A stretch of 64,000 bases of DNA from an uncultured Lachnospiraceae bacterium (GTDB lineage: Bacteria > Bacillota > Clostridia > Lachnospirales > Lachnospiraceae). Where the stretch lies: the NCBI GenBank assembly GCA_947367855.1, contig CANBFE010000008.1:1-64000 (forward strand), written 5' to 3'. This document shows positions 41,487-49,573 of this stretch, piece after piece. Below the pieces are notes generated by a model that was given only the letters and a program-made list of their open reading frames with translations, had not been told where the DNA came from and did no database searches. Every line of letters begins with the position of its first letter. Within the stretch, counting starts at the first letter, position 1. The position numbers and the translations under genes were made by a program.

Positions 41487-43547
41487 TTACTGGTAAACGG
41501 CAAATTTTTCATTCCGGAAGGTCTTCCGGTACCCCATTCTGTCCATAAAATCCATCAGCAGACTCCACTTCGGATCGGCCCCCATATCCTCCCTTTCCTC
41601 CACGGAAAGAGGAAACAGGGATTTTTCCCCGTTTTTTTCCTCCAGGTACAGGGCATATCTGTCCTCCAGGATAATCACCGGCTTCTCCGCCCCCTTTTCC
41701 CCAATCATGGCTTCCTGCCGCGCCAGGTCTGCCTCCATCACCTTCAGGTTATAGGAATCCAGATCCGGCCAGGGATTAAATGCAGCAGGCATCTGCAGAT
41801 AATAGGAGACCGAAGGAATCTTTCCGTATGGAATCACTTCCTTTCCCTGCAGTCCGTTCTCATTGGCAAAGGCGCTCAGTTCCGTCATCCACTGGGCCTT
41901 GTGGGACTCCATACCGATATTTTTCAGGACAGGATTGTTATACACAAAAGCATTGTTTTCCGGGATACCCGTGGCTTCGGCAAAGACAAATTTCGCGCCG
42001 AAGGCCCAAAACTGGAAGAGACACAGCCCTGTCAGCGTCACCAGAATGCTCCTGGCCGGAAAACAGGCCAGAACCAGGCCTCTACCGATTCTTTTATCCC
42101 CCACATTCCGAAGAAACCTCCAGGCTTCCCACAAAGTATAGGGCGCTGCCACAAACAGATTGTTCAGGCTTGGAAAAATACCATTATTTCCCCCAATCGA
42201 AGTCAGCAGGATAGTCAGTATCAGCATGCCGCTTACAAGCTTCTCTTCTTTGGGGCTGTTTCTGTGAAAAATCCTGACAAGGGCAATCAACATGGTCAGC
42301 ATCAGAAACATGGGGCCGGGATGCCATATGGAATCATAGCTGTAATACGTAAAGGAAAAGAAATGCCTGATATACAGCCATACCACCATGGCCACGCAGA
42401 CACCTGCCCAGAGAATTCTGACTGCTGTATAAATCAGTCGTCCGCTGCCTGCTGCAGCCTTCTTTTCCCCGGAGGCAGCGCGCCCTGCCTGCAGCGCCTC
42501 CAGCCAGCCGGCAACTGCAAACAATACCATCCCACCCAGAAGAATCACGCCCACACGGACCACCCAGTACATGGACTCCACATACCTGCCCACAATTCCC
42601 ATGATCATGGAGGTTGGCTTGTAGTCAACCGCCTTCTCTGTCATGGAAAACAGTCTGGTGATTCCTGCTATATATTCGTCAATCCCGTAACAGATATGAA
42701 TATAATGCAGCAGCACAGCCAAAGCAGACACATACCCCAGCAGACACCATCCTGTATGACGCAGCGTCCTGCGCCAGAAGCCCGCCCCGCCCCGGGCAGC
42801 CTCACCGGACTGCGTTTCCCCGGCAGCTGCGGCTCCTCCGCTCTGCCTTCTGTCCTCCAGCCACACAATCAGGTCATACGCCCAGACCGCGACAATCATA
42901 GCCATCTGGGCCAGATTCGGGAAGCGCGCCAGGACATTTGCCCCCAACACAACCCCCGCAGCCGTCAGACAGCCCTTTTTCTCCTTTGTCAGGCCCACAT
43001 ACAGGAAAATAAATGCCGCAAGAAAAAGCAGATAGGTCAGATAATTATACAGCGCGGCAGGAGGGCACCAGCACAGGCTGATGGCCGTCATCTCACCCAC
43101 AAAGGCAATCCATCCGGGAATCCTCAGCTTTCTGGTACAGAAAAAATAACCTGTCAGCGCCAGCACGCTGACAAAAAGCCCGGTATACAGATTCATCCCC
43201 ATCAGGGTATCCCCATGGGGAAGCTTTGTCAGGAAATTACCCGCTGCAGTTGACAGATAAGTGGAAAAAAGCCACATTGGATCCATGTGCCGAATTCCCA
43301 TATTCTGAAAATTCGCATAATGATATCCGGTATCCCAAAAATCTATCCCCTTGGCAATGTGCCGCAGAGGGTAAAAAACCAGAACCACAATCATCAGATT
43401 TTCCATCAGATTTCCCCGGGTTCTGCCTGCCATACCCGTTTTCCTCATCTCTCCTGCCATCTTCCCAGTATCTCCCATCATGCTCCCATCCTCCGGACGC
43501 TTTGTTTTCCGCTTCCTGCCTTCCCCTGCACTGCTGCCATCATTCAT
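41487..43547 (-). CDS. polytopic membrane protein, GT-C-like
   Basis: This 686-residue protein has a Lys/Gly-rich cytoplasmic N-terminus (to about 45), then about eleven to twelve hydrophobic segments to about residue 540, and a soluble C-terminal domain of about 140 residues. Early in the first outer loop lies FWDTGYHYANFQNMG, an acidic-aromatic loop like those of GT-C glycosyltransferases. It overlaps the acyltransferase gene by 8 nt, and that pairing suggests surface-polysaccharide or glycolipid assembly. I cannot assign a donor or acceptor. A tRNA-ligase or transport role seems unlikely. Confidence 0.68.
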   Translation of the reverse strand: MNDGSSAGEGRKRKTKRPEDGSMMGDTGKMAGEMRKTGMAGRTRGNLMENLMIVVLVFYPLRHIAKGIDFWDTGYHYANFQNMGIRHMDPMWLFSTYLSTAAGNFLTKLPHGDTLMGMNLYTGLFVSVLALTGYFFCTRKLRIPGWIAFVGEMTAISLCWCPPAALYNYLTYLLFLAAFIFLYVGLTKEKKGCLTAAGVVLGANVLARFPNLAQMAMIVAVWAYDLIVWLEDRRQSGGAAAAGETQSGEAARGGAGFWRRTLRHTGWCLLGYVSALAVLLHYIHICYGIDEYIAGITRLFSMTEKAVDYKPTSMIMGIVGRYVESMYWVVRVGVILLGGMVLFAVAGWLEALQAGRAASGEKKAAAGSGRLIYTAVRILWAGVCVAMVVWLYIRHFFSFTYYSYDSIWHPGPMFLMLTMLIALVRIFHRNSPKEEKLVSGMLILTILLTSIGGNNGIFPSLNNLFVAAPYTLWEAWRFLRNVGDKRIGRGLVLACFPARSILVTLTGLCLFQFWAFGAKFVFAEATGIPENNAFVYNNPVLKNIGMESHKAQWMTELSAFANENGLQGKEVIPYGKIPSVSYYLQMPAAFNPWPDLDSYNLKVMEADLARQEAMIGEKGAEKPVIILEDRYALYLEEKNGEKSLFPLSVEEREDMGADPKWSLLMDFMDRMGYRKTFRNEKFAVYQ

Positions 43548-44682
43548 CCCCCCGGAAAATCCCGTCCGCCTTTTCTATCCGCCCACACAATGCCCTGTAT
43601 GGCCGCAGCCGCAGCAATCCCCGGTGCGCCAGGCCAAAGAGCCCCTTTCTCACCATATCCGTCAGAACTCCGCATACAAACACGCACAGCACTGCACCCG
43701 CTGTACAAAGCAGCAAAACCCCCACTGCGCCAATTCCCCCCTTGCCCACGGCCGCAGCCGCGGCATCCGCCTTCAGCCACTTCTGCCAGGAATAGCGCAG
43801 CCCCAGGTTCTCATGCAGCAGATACACCCCGAGCGTGTAGGGGGCAATCCGGTTAATCAGCAGCGCCGCTCTTCCGTTTATCTTCATCCTGTAAAAGAAT
43901 GCAAACAGTCCCGCTGCCGCCAGAAAGGGCAGAATATGATTATACTCCAGAAACAGGTTCAGCATCTGTCCCAGGCTTCCGGTCTTCAGGTAAATGACCC
44001 GCAGCGCCATGGTTCCCCCGAAAATCAGAAGACAGCACCCGCCATAGAGGCAAAGCCCCATTCCCTTTTTTTCCAGCAGCACGCTTCCAAACCGCCGTAC
44101 ATAGGCAGCAGACAGAAACACGCACAGATACCACATACAGTCATACCCCATACTGTCCATCTCAAATCGCACCGGAAATACGCTTTTCATAAGGCAGAAG
44201 ACCAGCAGCAGCAGGCCCACGGCAATCCGGAACTGCTGCCTTGTCATCCTTCCGGCCGCAGCCCCCACAAAGGGAAGGAGCAAAGAGAGAAACACATAGG
44301 CCGTCATAAACCAGTAGTGCCCCATGGACACCGGAAACAGCAGCGTCAGCAGAAAATGGGTGTCAAAAGCAGCCTCCTGCATCACTCCCGTAAGCGCTCC
44401 CGCCATTCCAAATACCACGGAATATACCCACACCTGCAGCCACAGCTGTATCAGGCGGCCCGGCTTAAACGGGGAAGTGCACAGAAAATAGCCGCTGATA
44501 AACATATACACATTCACTGCCACAATGCAGAAGCTCTCCAACAGCCATGCCGCAGCCTCCGCACCGCCAAGTGCTTCTCCCGCCAGGTCAGCCAGCAGAT
44601 TTCCCTTTCCCAGATAATGCAGAGCCACCACCATCATCATGGCCACACAGCGCAGCAGCTCCAGATTTGCCATGCGTTTCAT
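43540..44682 (-). CDS. acyltransferase 3 family membrane protein
   Basis: This 380-residue integral membrane O-acyltransferase has about ten hydrophobic segments. The N-terminal NLELLRCVAMMMVVALHYLG carries the Arg and His expected for the OafA/WecH-type family, and FMFISGYFL-like VYMFISGYFL follows. It probably adds acetyl or similar groups to a surface glycan. The ATG has an AGGAGG site. It is followed without a gap by the GT-C-like protein gene, so the two are likely one functional unit. Confidence 0.85.
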   Translation of the reverse strand: MKRMANLELLRCVAMMMVVALHYLGKGNLLADLAGEALGGAEAAAWLLESFCIVAVNVYMFISGYFLCTSPFKPGRLIQLWLQVWVYSVVFGMAGALTGVMQEAAFDTHFLLTLLFPVSMGHYWFMTAYVFLSLLLPFVGAAAGRMTRQQFRIAVGLLLLVFCLMKSVFPVRFEMDSMGYDCMWYLCVFLSAAYVRRFGSVLLEKKGMGLCLYGGCCLLIFGGTMALRVIYLKTGSLGQMLNLFLEYNHILPFLAAAGLFAFFYRMKINGRAALLINRIAPYTLGVYLLHENLGLRYSWQKWLKADAAAAAVGKGGIGAVGVLLLCTAGAVLCVFVCGVLTDMVRKGLFGLAHRGLLRLRPYRALCGRIEKADGIFRGDE

Positions 44683-44715
44683 TACGGAATCCTCCTATTG
44701 CTCTCCCGGGAAGCG

Positions 44716-46107
44716 TCAATTCATTTTCGGAAGTTTATTACGGGCCGCCTCCAGTTCCTCATCCGTGGGAATATAATCCTCCATCTGGCCGTCATGGAAT
44801 TTTCCATAGGCAACCATGTCAAAGTATCCCGTTCCTGTGAGACCAAACAGAATCGTCTTCTCCTCCCCGGTTTCCCGGCATTTTACGGCCTCATCAATGG
44901 CCACCCGGATGGCATGGGAGCTTTCGGGTGCAGGAAGGATGCCCTCCACCCTTGCAAAGTATTCCGCTGCCTCAAACACCTCCGTCTGCTTTACGCTGAC
45001 AGCCTCCATAAGCCCCTGATGGTAAAGCTCGGAAAGCGTTGAACTCATGCCGTGATACCGAAGTCCTCCTGCATGATTTGCGGACGGGATAAAGTCACTG
45101 CCCAGGGTATACATCTTTGCAAGAGGGCATACCATGCCTGTATCGCAGAAATCATAGGCATACACGCCTCTGGTAAAGCTGGGACAGGAAGCCGGCTCAA
45201 CGGCGATGATACGGTAGTCATTTTCCCCTCTGAGCTTTTCCCCCATAAACGGAGCAATGAGACCTCCCAGATTGGATCCGCCTCCTGCGCAGCCGATGAT
45301 CATATCCGGCTTAATGCCGTATTTTTCAAGAGCCGTCCTGGTCTCCAGGCCTATCACCGACTGGTGCAGCATCACCTGATTGAGCACGCTGCCCAGCACA
45401 TAGCGGTAACCCTCGCTTGAAACTGCTGTTTCCACAGCCTCGGATATGGCACAGCCCAGGCTTCCCGTAGTGCCGGGATGCTCTGCCAGAATCTTTCTTC
45501 CCACTCTGGTATCCATGGAAGGGGACGGGGTCACGGACGCGCCGTAGGTCCGCATCACCTCCCGGCGGAAAGGCTTCTGCTCATAGGAGCATTTTACCAT
45601 ATACACTTTACAGTCCAGTCCCAGGTAGGCGCAGGCCATGGAAAGCGCAGTCCCCCACTGTCCTGCCCCGGTCTCCGTGGTAACTCCCTTCAGCCCCTGC
45701 TTCTTTGCATAATAAGCCTGCGCAATTGCGGAATTCAGCTTGTGACTGCCGCTGGTATTGTTGCCCTCAAACTTATAGTAAATTTTCGCAGGGGTTCCCA
45801 GTTTCTCTTCCAGACAGTATGCCCGGACCAGGGGTGAGGGACGGTACATTTTATAAAAACTGCGTATCTCCTCCGGAATCTGGAAGTAAGGCGTGGTATC
45901 GTCCAGTTCCTGCTTCACAAGCTCCTGACAGAAAACACCTGCCAGTTCCTCCTCCTTCATGGGAAGGTGGGTTTCCGGGTTCAGAAGCGGCGCCGGTTTG
46001 CGCTTCATGTCGGCCCGCAGATTATACCATGCTTTCGGCATCTCGTTTTCGTTCAGATAAATTTTATAAGGGATTTTTTCGTTGGAATGCACTCTTTCCA
46101 TACTCAT
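44716..46107 (-). CDS. trpB: TrpB-like pyridoxal-phosphate enzyme (TrpB2 type)
   Basis: This protein is about 463 residues from ATG 46107 (GGAGG eight bases upstream). It is the longer, TrpB2-type tryptophan synthase beta chain. The PLP lysine is in NTSGSHKLNSA, the phosphate-binding glycine loop is GCAGGGSNLGG, and ETGAGQWGTALSMA is conserved. The family makes tryptophan from indole and serine and often works without TrpA. No other trp genes are adjacent, which fits indole salvage. A Trp-specific T-box upstream supports the assignment and means expression rises when tRNA-Trp is uncharged. Confidence 0.9.
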   Translation of the reverse strand: MSMERVHSNEKIPYKIYLNENEMPKAWYNLRADMKRKPAPLLNPETHLPMKEEELAGVFCQELVKQELDDTTPYFQIPEEIRSFYKMYRPSPLVRAYCLEEKLGTPAKIYYKFEGNNTSGSHKLNSAIAQAYYAKKQGLKGVTTETGAGQWGTALSMACAYLGLDCKVYMVKCSYEQKPFRREVMRTYGASVTPSPSMDTRVGRKILAEHPGTTGSLGCAISEAVETAVSSEGYRYVLGSVLNQVMLHQSVIGLETRTALEKYGIKPDMIIGCAGGGSNLGGLIAPFMGEKLRGENDYRIIAVEPASCPSFTRGVYAYDFCDTGMVCPLAKMYTLGSDFIPSANHAGGLRYHGMSSTLSELYHQGLMEAVSVKQTEVFEAAEYFARVEGILPAPESSHAIRVAIDEAVKCRETGEEKTILFGLTGTGYFDMVAYGKFHDGQMEDYIPTDEELEAARNKLPKMN

Positions 46108-46295
46108 AATTGTTTCCTCCATATTCGGCACGTATTCTTATACCTGTTTCCATCTTTTTAATTCGCCGGAATCCTTTTGGGACGCCATCGCTTCGTCATC
46201 AGCATTTCCCTTCCTCCTTCAGCCCGAAAATTTCTCTGCTTCCGCCGGGAATTCTGAAATAATCGTTAGCGGCAAACTTACACGGGCCTGCGCAT

Positions 46296-46588
46296 AAAAA
46301 AATCCCCGACAGAAAATAAGATCTGTCAAGGACGAATACTGTACTGAATCGTACAAAATGATCCGCGGTGCCACCTTGTTTCACGGCTTCAGCCGTGCCC
46401 TTAGCAGGATACCAACATATCCCCGGCAGTTTACGCCTGCCCAAACGTCGCAGAATACTCTGTAAAAACATTTCCCTGCGCCCTCAGCGGTCCATTTGAC
46501 AACTTGTTTCCTGCCTGTTCTCAGCGCCCCAGGCTCTCTGTAAGGGCATCATTGCCGTTATCTCCGCTTCAACGGTTTGAAGTATTTA
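46296..46588 (-). promoter_or_regulatory. T-box leader with Trp specifier
   Basis: The minus strand carries the T-box AAGGTGGCACCGCGG (within 46363-46380). The Stem I base is formed by AGCGG and CCGCT, with the specifier TGG read just before ACCGCT, and a CAGAGAGCCTGGGG-like distal element lies between them. The terminator stem is CCTTGACAG / CTGTCGGGG followed by ATTTTTTT at 46296-46331. Uncharged tRNA-Trp should favour the antiterminator and allow trpB-like transcription. Confidence 0.92.
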
Positions 46589-46594
46589 TCTGTT

Positions 46595-46623
46595 ATTGTA
46601 AATCCCTGTTTCCTGTTTGTCAA
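46595..46623 (-). promoter_or_regulatory. promoter of the T-box/TrpB-like transcript
   Basis: The minus strand reads TTGACA (46623-46618), a 17-nt spacer, then TACAAT (46600-46595), placing the start near 46588 at the 5' end of the T-box. The -35 overlaps the last bases of the upstream GNAT gene. Confidence 0.75.
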
Positions 46624-47216
46624 GACAATTTTTCGAATTTCTCCACATCCAGCTTTAATGTAAGCCCGTCATAGACCTCTCCCCTTACACGGCGCAGCCC
46701 CACAATTCTGTCACACTCGGTAAATCCTAGCTTCTCGGCGCAGCGCAGCATGCGGAAATTGCCAGACCAGGTCTGAAGATAAAGTTCCTTTTTGCCATTG
46801 TCCAGAAAATAACGGATATAGGCTGCCAGCCCCTGGGTTCCAAGCCCCCTTCCCCAACAGGAAGACTCGTTCACCTCGATTCCCAGTGCCGGAAAAGACT
46901 TCTGCCCGGGCTTCAGGTCTTTTTCATGAATCCACTGAAAATTCTCGTCAATCAGGTAAGCGTTGACTCCTCCGATGTGCACTCCCTCTGACGTATCCAG
47001 TTCAAGGGACCAACGAAACCCCTGGGGCGTTTTTTTCAGCCCTTCCATTTCCTCTTCCCGAAAGCTTTGAGGATCAAAGGATGCCAGATCCTCCTCCGTC
47101 TCCCAGGGCGCATCCCACAGGGCCCATTCTGTCTCCACTGTATTCCACCGGATATCATCCTCTATATCGGACTCCCGGTAATCACGCAGTATAATGTCTT
47201 TGTAATGAATTTCCAT
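46620..47216 (-). CDS. GNAT-family N-acetyltransferase
   Basis: This 198-residue protein resembles RimJ/RimL-type acetyltransferases. The acetyl-CoA loop region is CWGRGLGTQGLAAYIRYFL (about 127-145), followed by YLQTWSGNFRMLRCAEKLGFTECDRI. The N-terminus IILRDYRESDIEDDIRWNT is typical of the subgroup. It has an AAGGAG ribosome site. The substrate cannot be read from the sequence. It is downstream of the DUF4097 gene and its 3' end holds the -35 of the trpB-like promoter. Confidence 0.82.
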   Translation of the reverse strand: MEIHYKDIILRDYRESDIEDDIRWNTVETEWALWDAPWETEEDLASFDPQSFREEEMEGLKKTPQGFRWSLELDTSEGVHIGGVNAYLIDENFQWIHEKDLKPGQKSFPALGIEVNESSCWGRGLGTQGLAAYIRYFLDNGKKELYLQTWSGNFRMLRCAEKLGFTECDRIVGLRRVRGEVYDGLTLKLDVEKFEKLS

Positions 47217-47284
47217 TCTTTTTATCTCCTTCCAGGGAAGGCAGGACAGCCCTCCGTAACCGAAGCCACTGCCCTGCCTCCTCC

Positions 47285-48508
47285 TTAACTCTGACGGCCT
47301 GAAATCCGGATACTGCCGCTTCCGGTATTTGCCCGCACCTTACAGTCACTGTTCCCGTAAGCATAGGTACCGTTCCTGACTTTTTCCTCGTCCTGGTTTT
47401 CCCATGCCAGATAAATGTTTCCACAGCTGCTCCTGACCGCGGTTTCCATGCCTTTGACGCCTTCCAGCTCCAGTTTGATGCTGCCGCTTCCGGAGGACAT
47501 GTCAACCCTTTCCACTGCTCCCACTGCCCTTGCCTTGATATTGCCGCTTCCGGTTGAGAGCCGGTATTCCGCCACTGCGGAGTCCACCTTGATATTACCG
47601 CTTCCCGTGCCGCATTTCAATTCCCTGCCCCTGATCTTCTCCCCCTTCACATTACCGCTTCCGGTGTCAAGGCTTCCGGAGATAAATTCCGTATGCTCCA
47701 CGCTGACATTGCCGCTCCCGGTGTGGGCCTTCAGCCTGTCTGCCACCACCTCGCTGAGCTTCACATTACCGCTTCCGCTGTTTCCCTCCAGCGACTCCAG
47801 TTCCACGCCGGATACGCTGATATTGCCGCTGCCCACTTTTACCACCAGTCTGGGCATCCCCTTCGGCACGCGCACGGCAAGCCTGATGTACTGTCCGTCA
47901 CTGCCGAAATTACCGATATTTCCATAGGAAATAATTGTCCTTCCGAACAGAGTCACTTTCACAAGCTTCTCTTCGCCGTCGTCCTCCTCCCGTATGCCCT
48001 TTTTGCGCCTGGCTCCCGCATAGAAGGTGCCGTCTTCCTCATACTGGTAATACTCATAGTTCAGCTGGTTGCCGACTCCTTTTACCTCATAGTCCACATG
48101 AATCCTGTCATCTTCGGACCTTGACACGCTGACATTTGCGGACTTTCCCTCCAGGATGACTGCCTTGTAAGCCCCGGAGTAGGAAAAGCTTCTCTTCGTC
48201 TCAGAACCTGTGCTTTCCCCGCCCTCCCGGCTGCCGTACCTCTCCGGATTTTCCTGCGCCGCAGCGTCAGACCTGCTTCCAGGTTCCAGTGTCCTCTGGG
48301 GAAATCCTTCGGGCAGGTCCTCCTCGGACAGTTCCCGTATCATATCCTCGATATTGCCCAGTTCTTCAATGATCTCCTCCTGGGACTTTCCCTCATTCTC
48401 TCCCTCGGCAAAGTGCTGCCTGTAATCCTCCAGAATCTCCTCCTGCAGTTCCTGCCCGAATCTCTCCAGCTTCTCCTGCAGCTTCTGCATGTATTCCTGC
48501 TTCGTCAT
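47285..48508 (-). CDS. HAAS-domain / DUF4097 adhesin-like repeat protein
   Basis: This 407-residue protein has an N-terminal helical HAAS (DUF1700-like) domain: MTKQEYMQKLQEKLERF ... EILEDYRQHFAEGENEGKS. A long beta-strand repeat domain follows (about 190-400), built from units with SGSGN(I/V) every 18-22 residues (VGSGNISV, SGSGNVKL, TGSGNVSV, TGSGNIKV). This is the DUF4097/DUF2807 beta-helix type. HAAS-DUF4097 genes are usually paired with PadR regulators, as here (4-nt gap). No membrane segment lies between the domains, so its location is uncertain. Function is unknown; envelope-stress roles are suggested for relatives. Confidence 0.8.
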   Translation of the reverse strand: MTKQEYMQKLQEKLERFGQELQEEILEDYRQHFAEGENEGKSQEEIIEELGNIEDMIRELSEEDLPEGFPQRTLEPGSRSDAAAQENPERYGSREGGESTGSETKRSFSYSGAYKAVILEGKSANVSVSRSEDDRIHVDYEVKGVGNQLNYEYYQYEEDGTFYAGARRKKGIREEDDGEEKLVKVTLFGRTIISYGNIGNFGSDGQYIRLAVRVPKGMPRLVVKVGSGNISVSGVELESLEGNSGSGNVKLSEVVADRLKAHTGSGNVSVEHTEFISGSLDTGSGNVKGEKIRGRELKCGTGSGNIKVDSAVAEYRLSTGSGNIKARAVGAVERVDMSSGSGSIKLELEGVKGMETAVRSSCGNIYLAWENQDEEKVRNGTYAYGNSDCKVRANTGSGSIRISGRQS

Positions 48509-48512
48509 GACC

Positions 48513-48830
48513 TCAACCCTCCTGTTCCCCGATCAATTGATTTACCGCTCCGATGAATACCTTCCACTCCTGCTTCACGGATGCCTGGTACTCCTTTCCC
48601 TTATCCGTCAGCTTATAATACTTTCTCGCAGGGCCCGATTCCGACTCCACCAGATATGTGGTTACATAATCGTCTTCCTTCAGCTTTCTCAAAATAGGAT
48701 ACAATGTACCGCTGGCAATGGACATTTCACCGGATATCCGCTCCGTCAGCTCATATCCGTATTTATCCCCCCACACAAGCTGGGAAAGCACGCAGAGTTC
48801 CAGTGCACCCTTCTTAAATTGTGTATTCAT
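48513..48830 (-). CDS. PadR-family transcriptional regulator
   Basis: This 105-residue winged-helix repressor is of the short PadR (subfamily 2) type. ALELCVLSQLVWGDKYGYEL is the usual N-terminal helix pair and SGTLYPILRKLKEDDYVTTYL the recognition helix and wing; the dimerisation helix follows (KEYQASVKQEWKVFIGAVNQLI). GGAGG stands before the ATG. It is co-transcribed with the HAAS/DUF4097 gene and probably represses its own promoter at 48941-48969. Confidence 0.92.
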   Translation of the reverse strand: MNTQFKKGALELCVLSQLVWGDKYGYELTERISGEMSIASGTLYPILRKLKEDDYVTTYLVESESGPARKYYKLTDKGKEYQASVKQEWKVFIGAVNQLIGEQEG

Positions 48831-48940
48831 GTATGACCTCCTTCCTTTCCGCCCGGGAACCCGGCCCGAACCGCCGGTAACGGTAATTTTTAACCGTGTA
48901 TTGTATTTTCTGATTCCCTGTACTTCGTTTTGACTGGTTC

Positions 48941-48969
48941 ATTGTATCATACGCTATTATTTATTGCAA
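48941..48969 (-). promoter_or_regulatory. padR promoter
   Basis: The minus strand reads TTGCAA (48969-48964), a 17-nt spacer, then TACAAT (48946-48941). It lies about 110 nt before padR. The surrounding AT-rich 48900-49015 stretch contains GTATCATAC-like dyads that could be PadR sites. Confidence 0.6.
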
Positions 48970-49017
48970 TATACTATTTAAAAATAAATATTAATATTTT
49001 ATAAAATACGGTTCAAA

Positions 49018-49046
49018 TTGACAAATGCAGCCGGGCGGGATATACT
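49018..49046 (+). promoter_or_regulatory. blaI-blaR1 promoter
   Basis: TTGACA (49018-49023), a 17-nt spacer, then TATACT (49041-49046). It is divergent from the padR promoter and about 110 nt before blaI. Confidence 0.75.
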
Positions 49047-49079
49047 TGGAACATGCTTTTCCTGCATCTGTCCCGCAGA

Positions 49080-49142
49080 GGACTTTCCTATAAAGTAAAA
49101 TAGTGATGTCCGTCTGGCGACGGACTTTCCTATAAAGTAAAA
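49080..49142 (+). repeat. direct repeats in the blaI leader
   Basis: A 21-bp sequence occurs twice without mismatch (49080-49100 and 49122-49142; core GACTTTCCTATAAAGTAAAA). The copies are 42 bp apart, four helical turns. Each contains the dyad ACTTT-N5-AAAGT. The second copy ends at the blaI ribosome site. They are candidate BlaI operators or RNA elements. Confidence 0.7.
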
Positions 49143-49154
49143 AGGAGAACTCCT

Positions 49155-49568
49155 ATGAAATCCCTTCCCCAGATTTCCGAAGCCGAATTTGAAGTCATGA
49201 AAATCGTATGGAAACACGCCCCTGTCAGCACCAATGAGATCACGGACCGCCTGGTGAAAACCACAAGCTGGAGTCCAAAAACAATCCAGACCCTTATCAA
49301 GCGTCTGGTGAACAAGGGGGCTCTTTCCTATGAAAAACAGAGCAGGGTATTTGTCTATACCCCCCTGGTAGGAGAGGATGAATACATCGGCCAGGAGAGC
49401 AGCTCCTTCCTGAAACGGTTCTACAACGGCGATCTGACCTCCATGGTCTCCGCCTATATCGGCAATGACAGACTGTCCCAGGAGGAACTGGAAACGCTTC
49501 GCGCGCTCCTTGCGGAGCCGCCCCGGAAAACGAAACCCGGACAAGAGTTGGAACAGGACAAGGAATAA
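49155..49568 (+). CDS. blaI: BlaI/MecI-family repressor
   Basis: This 137-residue winged-helix repressor of beta-lactam resistance genes has SEAEFEVMKIVWKHAPVSTNEITDRL and SPKTIQTLIKRLVNKGAL forming the DNA-binding domain. A C-terminal dimerisation region follows, with FLKRFYNGDLTSMV. The ribosome site GGAG is eight bases before the ATG. It lies 5 nt upstream of blaR1, its protease partner. The expected targets are its own promoter and the MecA-like gene that faces this pair, which has a TTACATATGTAA box upstream. Confidence 0.92.
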   Translation: MKSLPQISEAEFEVMKIVWKHAPVSTNEITDRLVKTTSWSPKTIQTLIKRLVNKGALSYEKQSRVFVYTPLVGEDEYIGQESSSFLKRFYNGDLTSMVSAYIGNDRLSQEELETLRALLAEPPRKTKPGQELEQDKE

Positions 49569-49573
49569 ATGCA

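Noticed and set aside
43480..45042. Plus-strand open frame of about 520 codons opposite the acyltransferase and TrpB-like genes
   Set aside because: It spans two clear minus-strand genes and their junction and has low-complexity Gln/His-rich sequence without any family signature.
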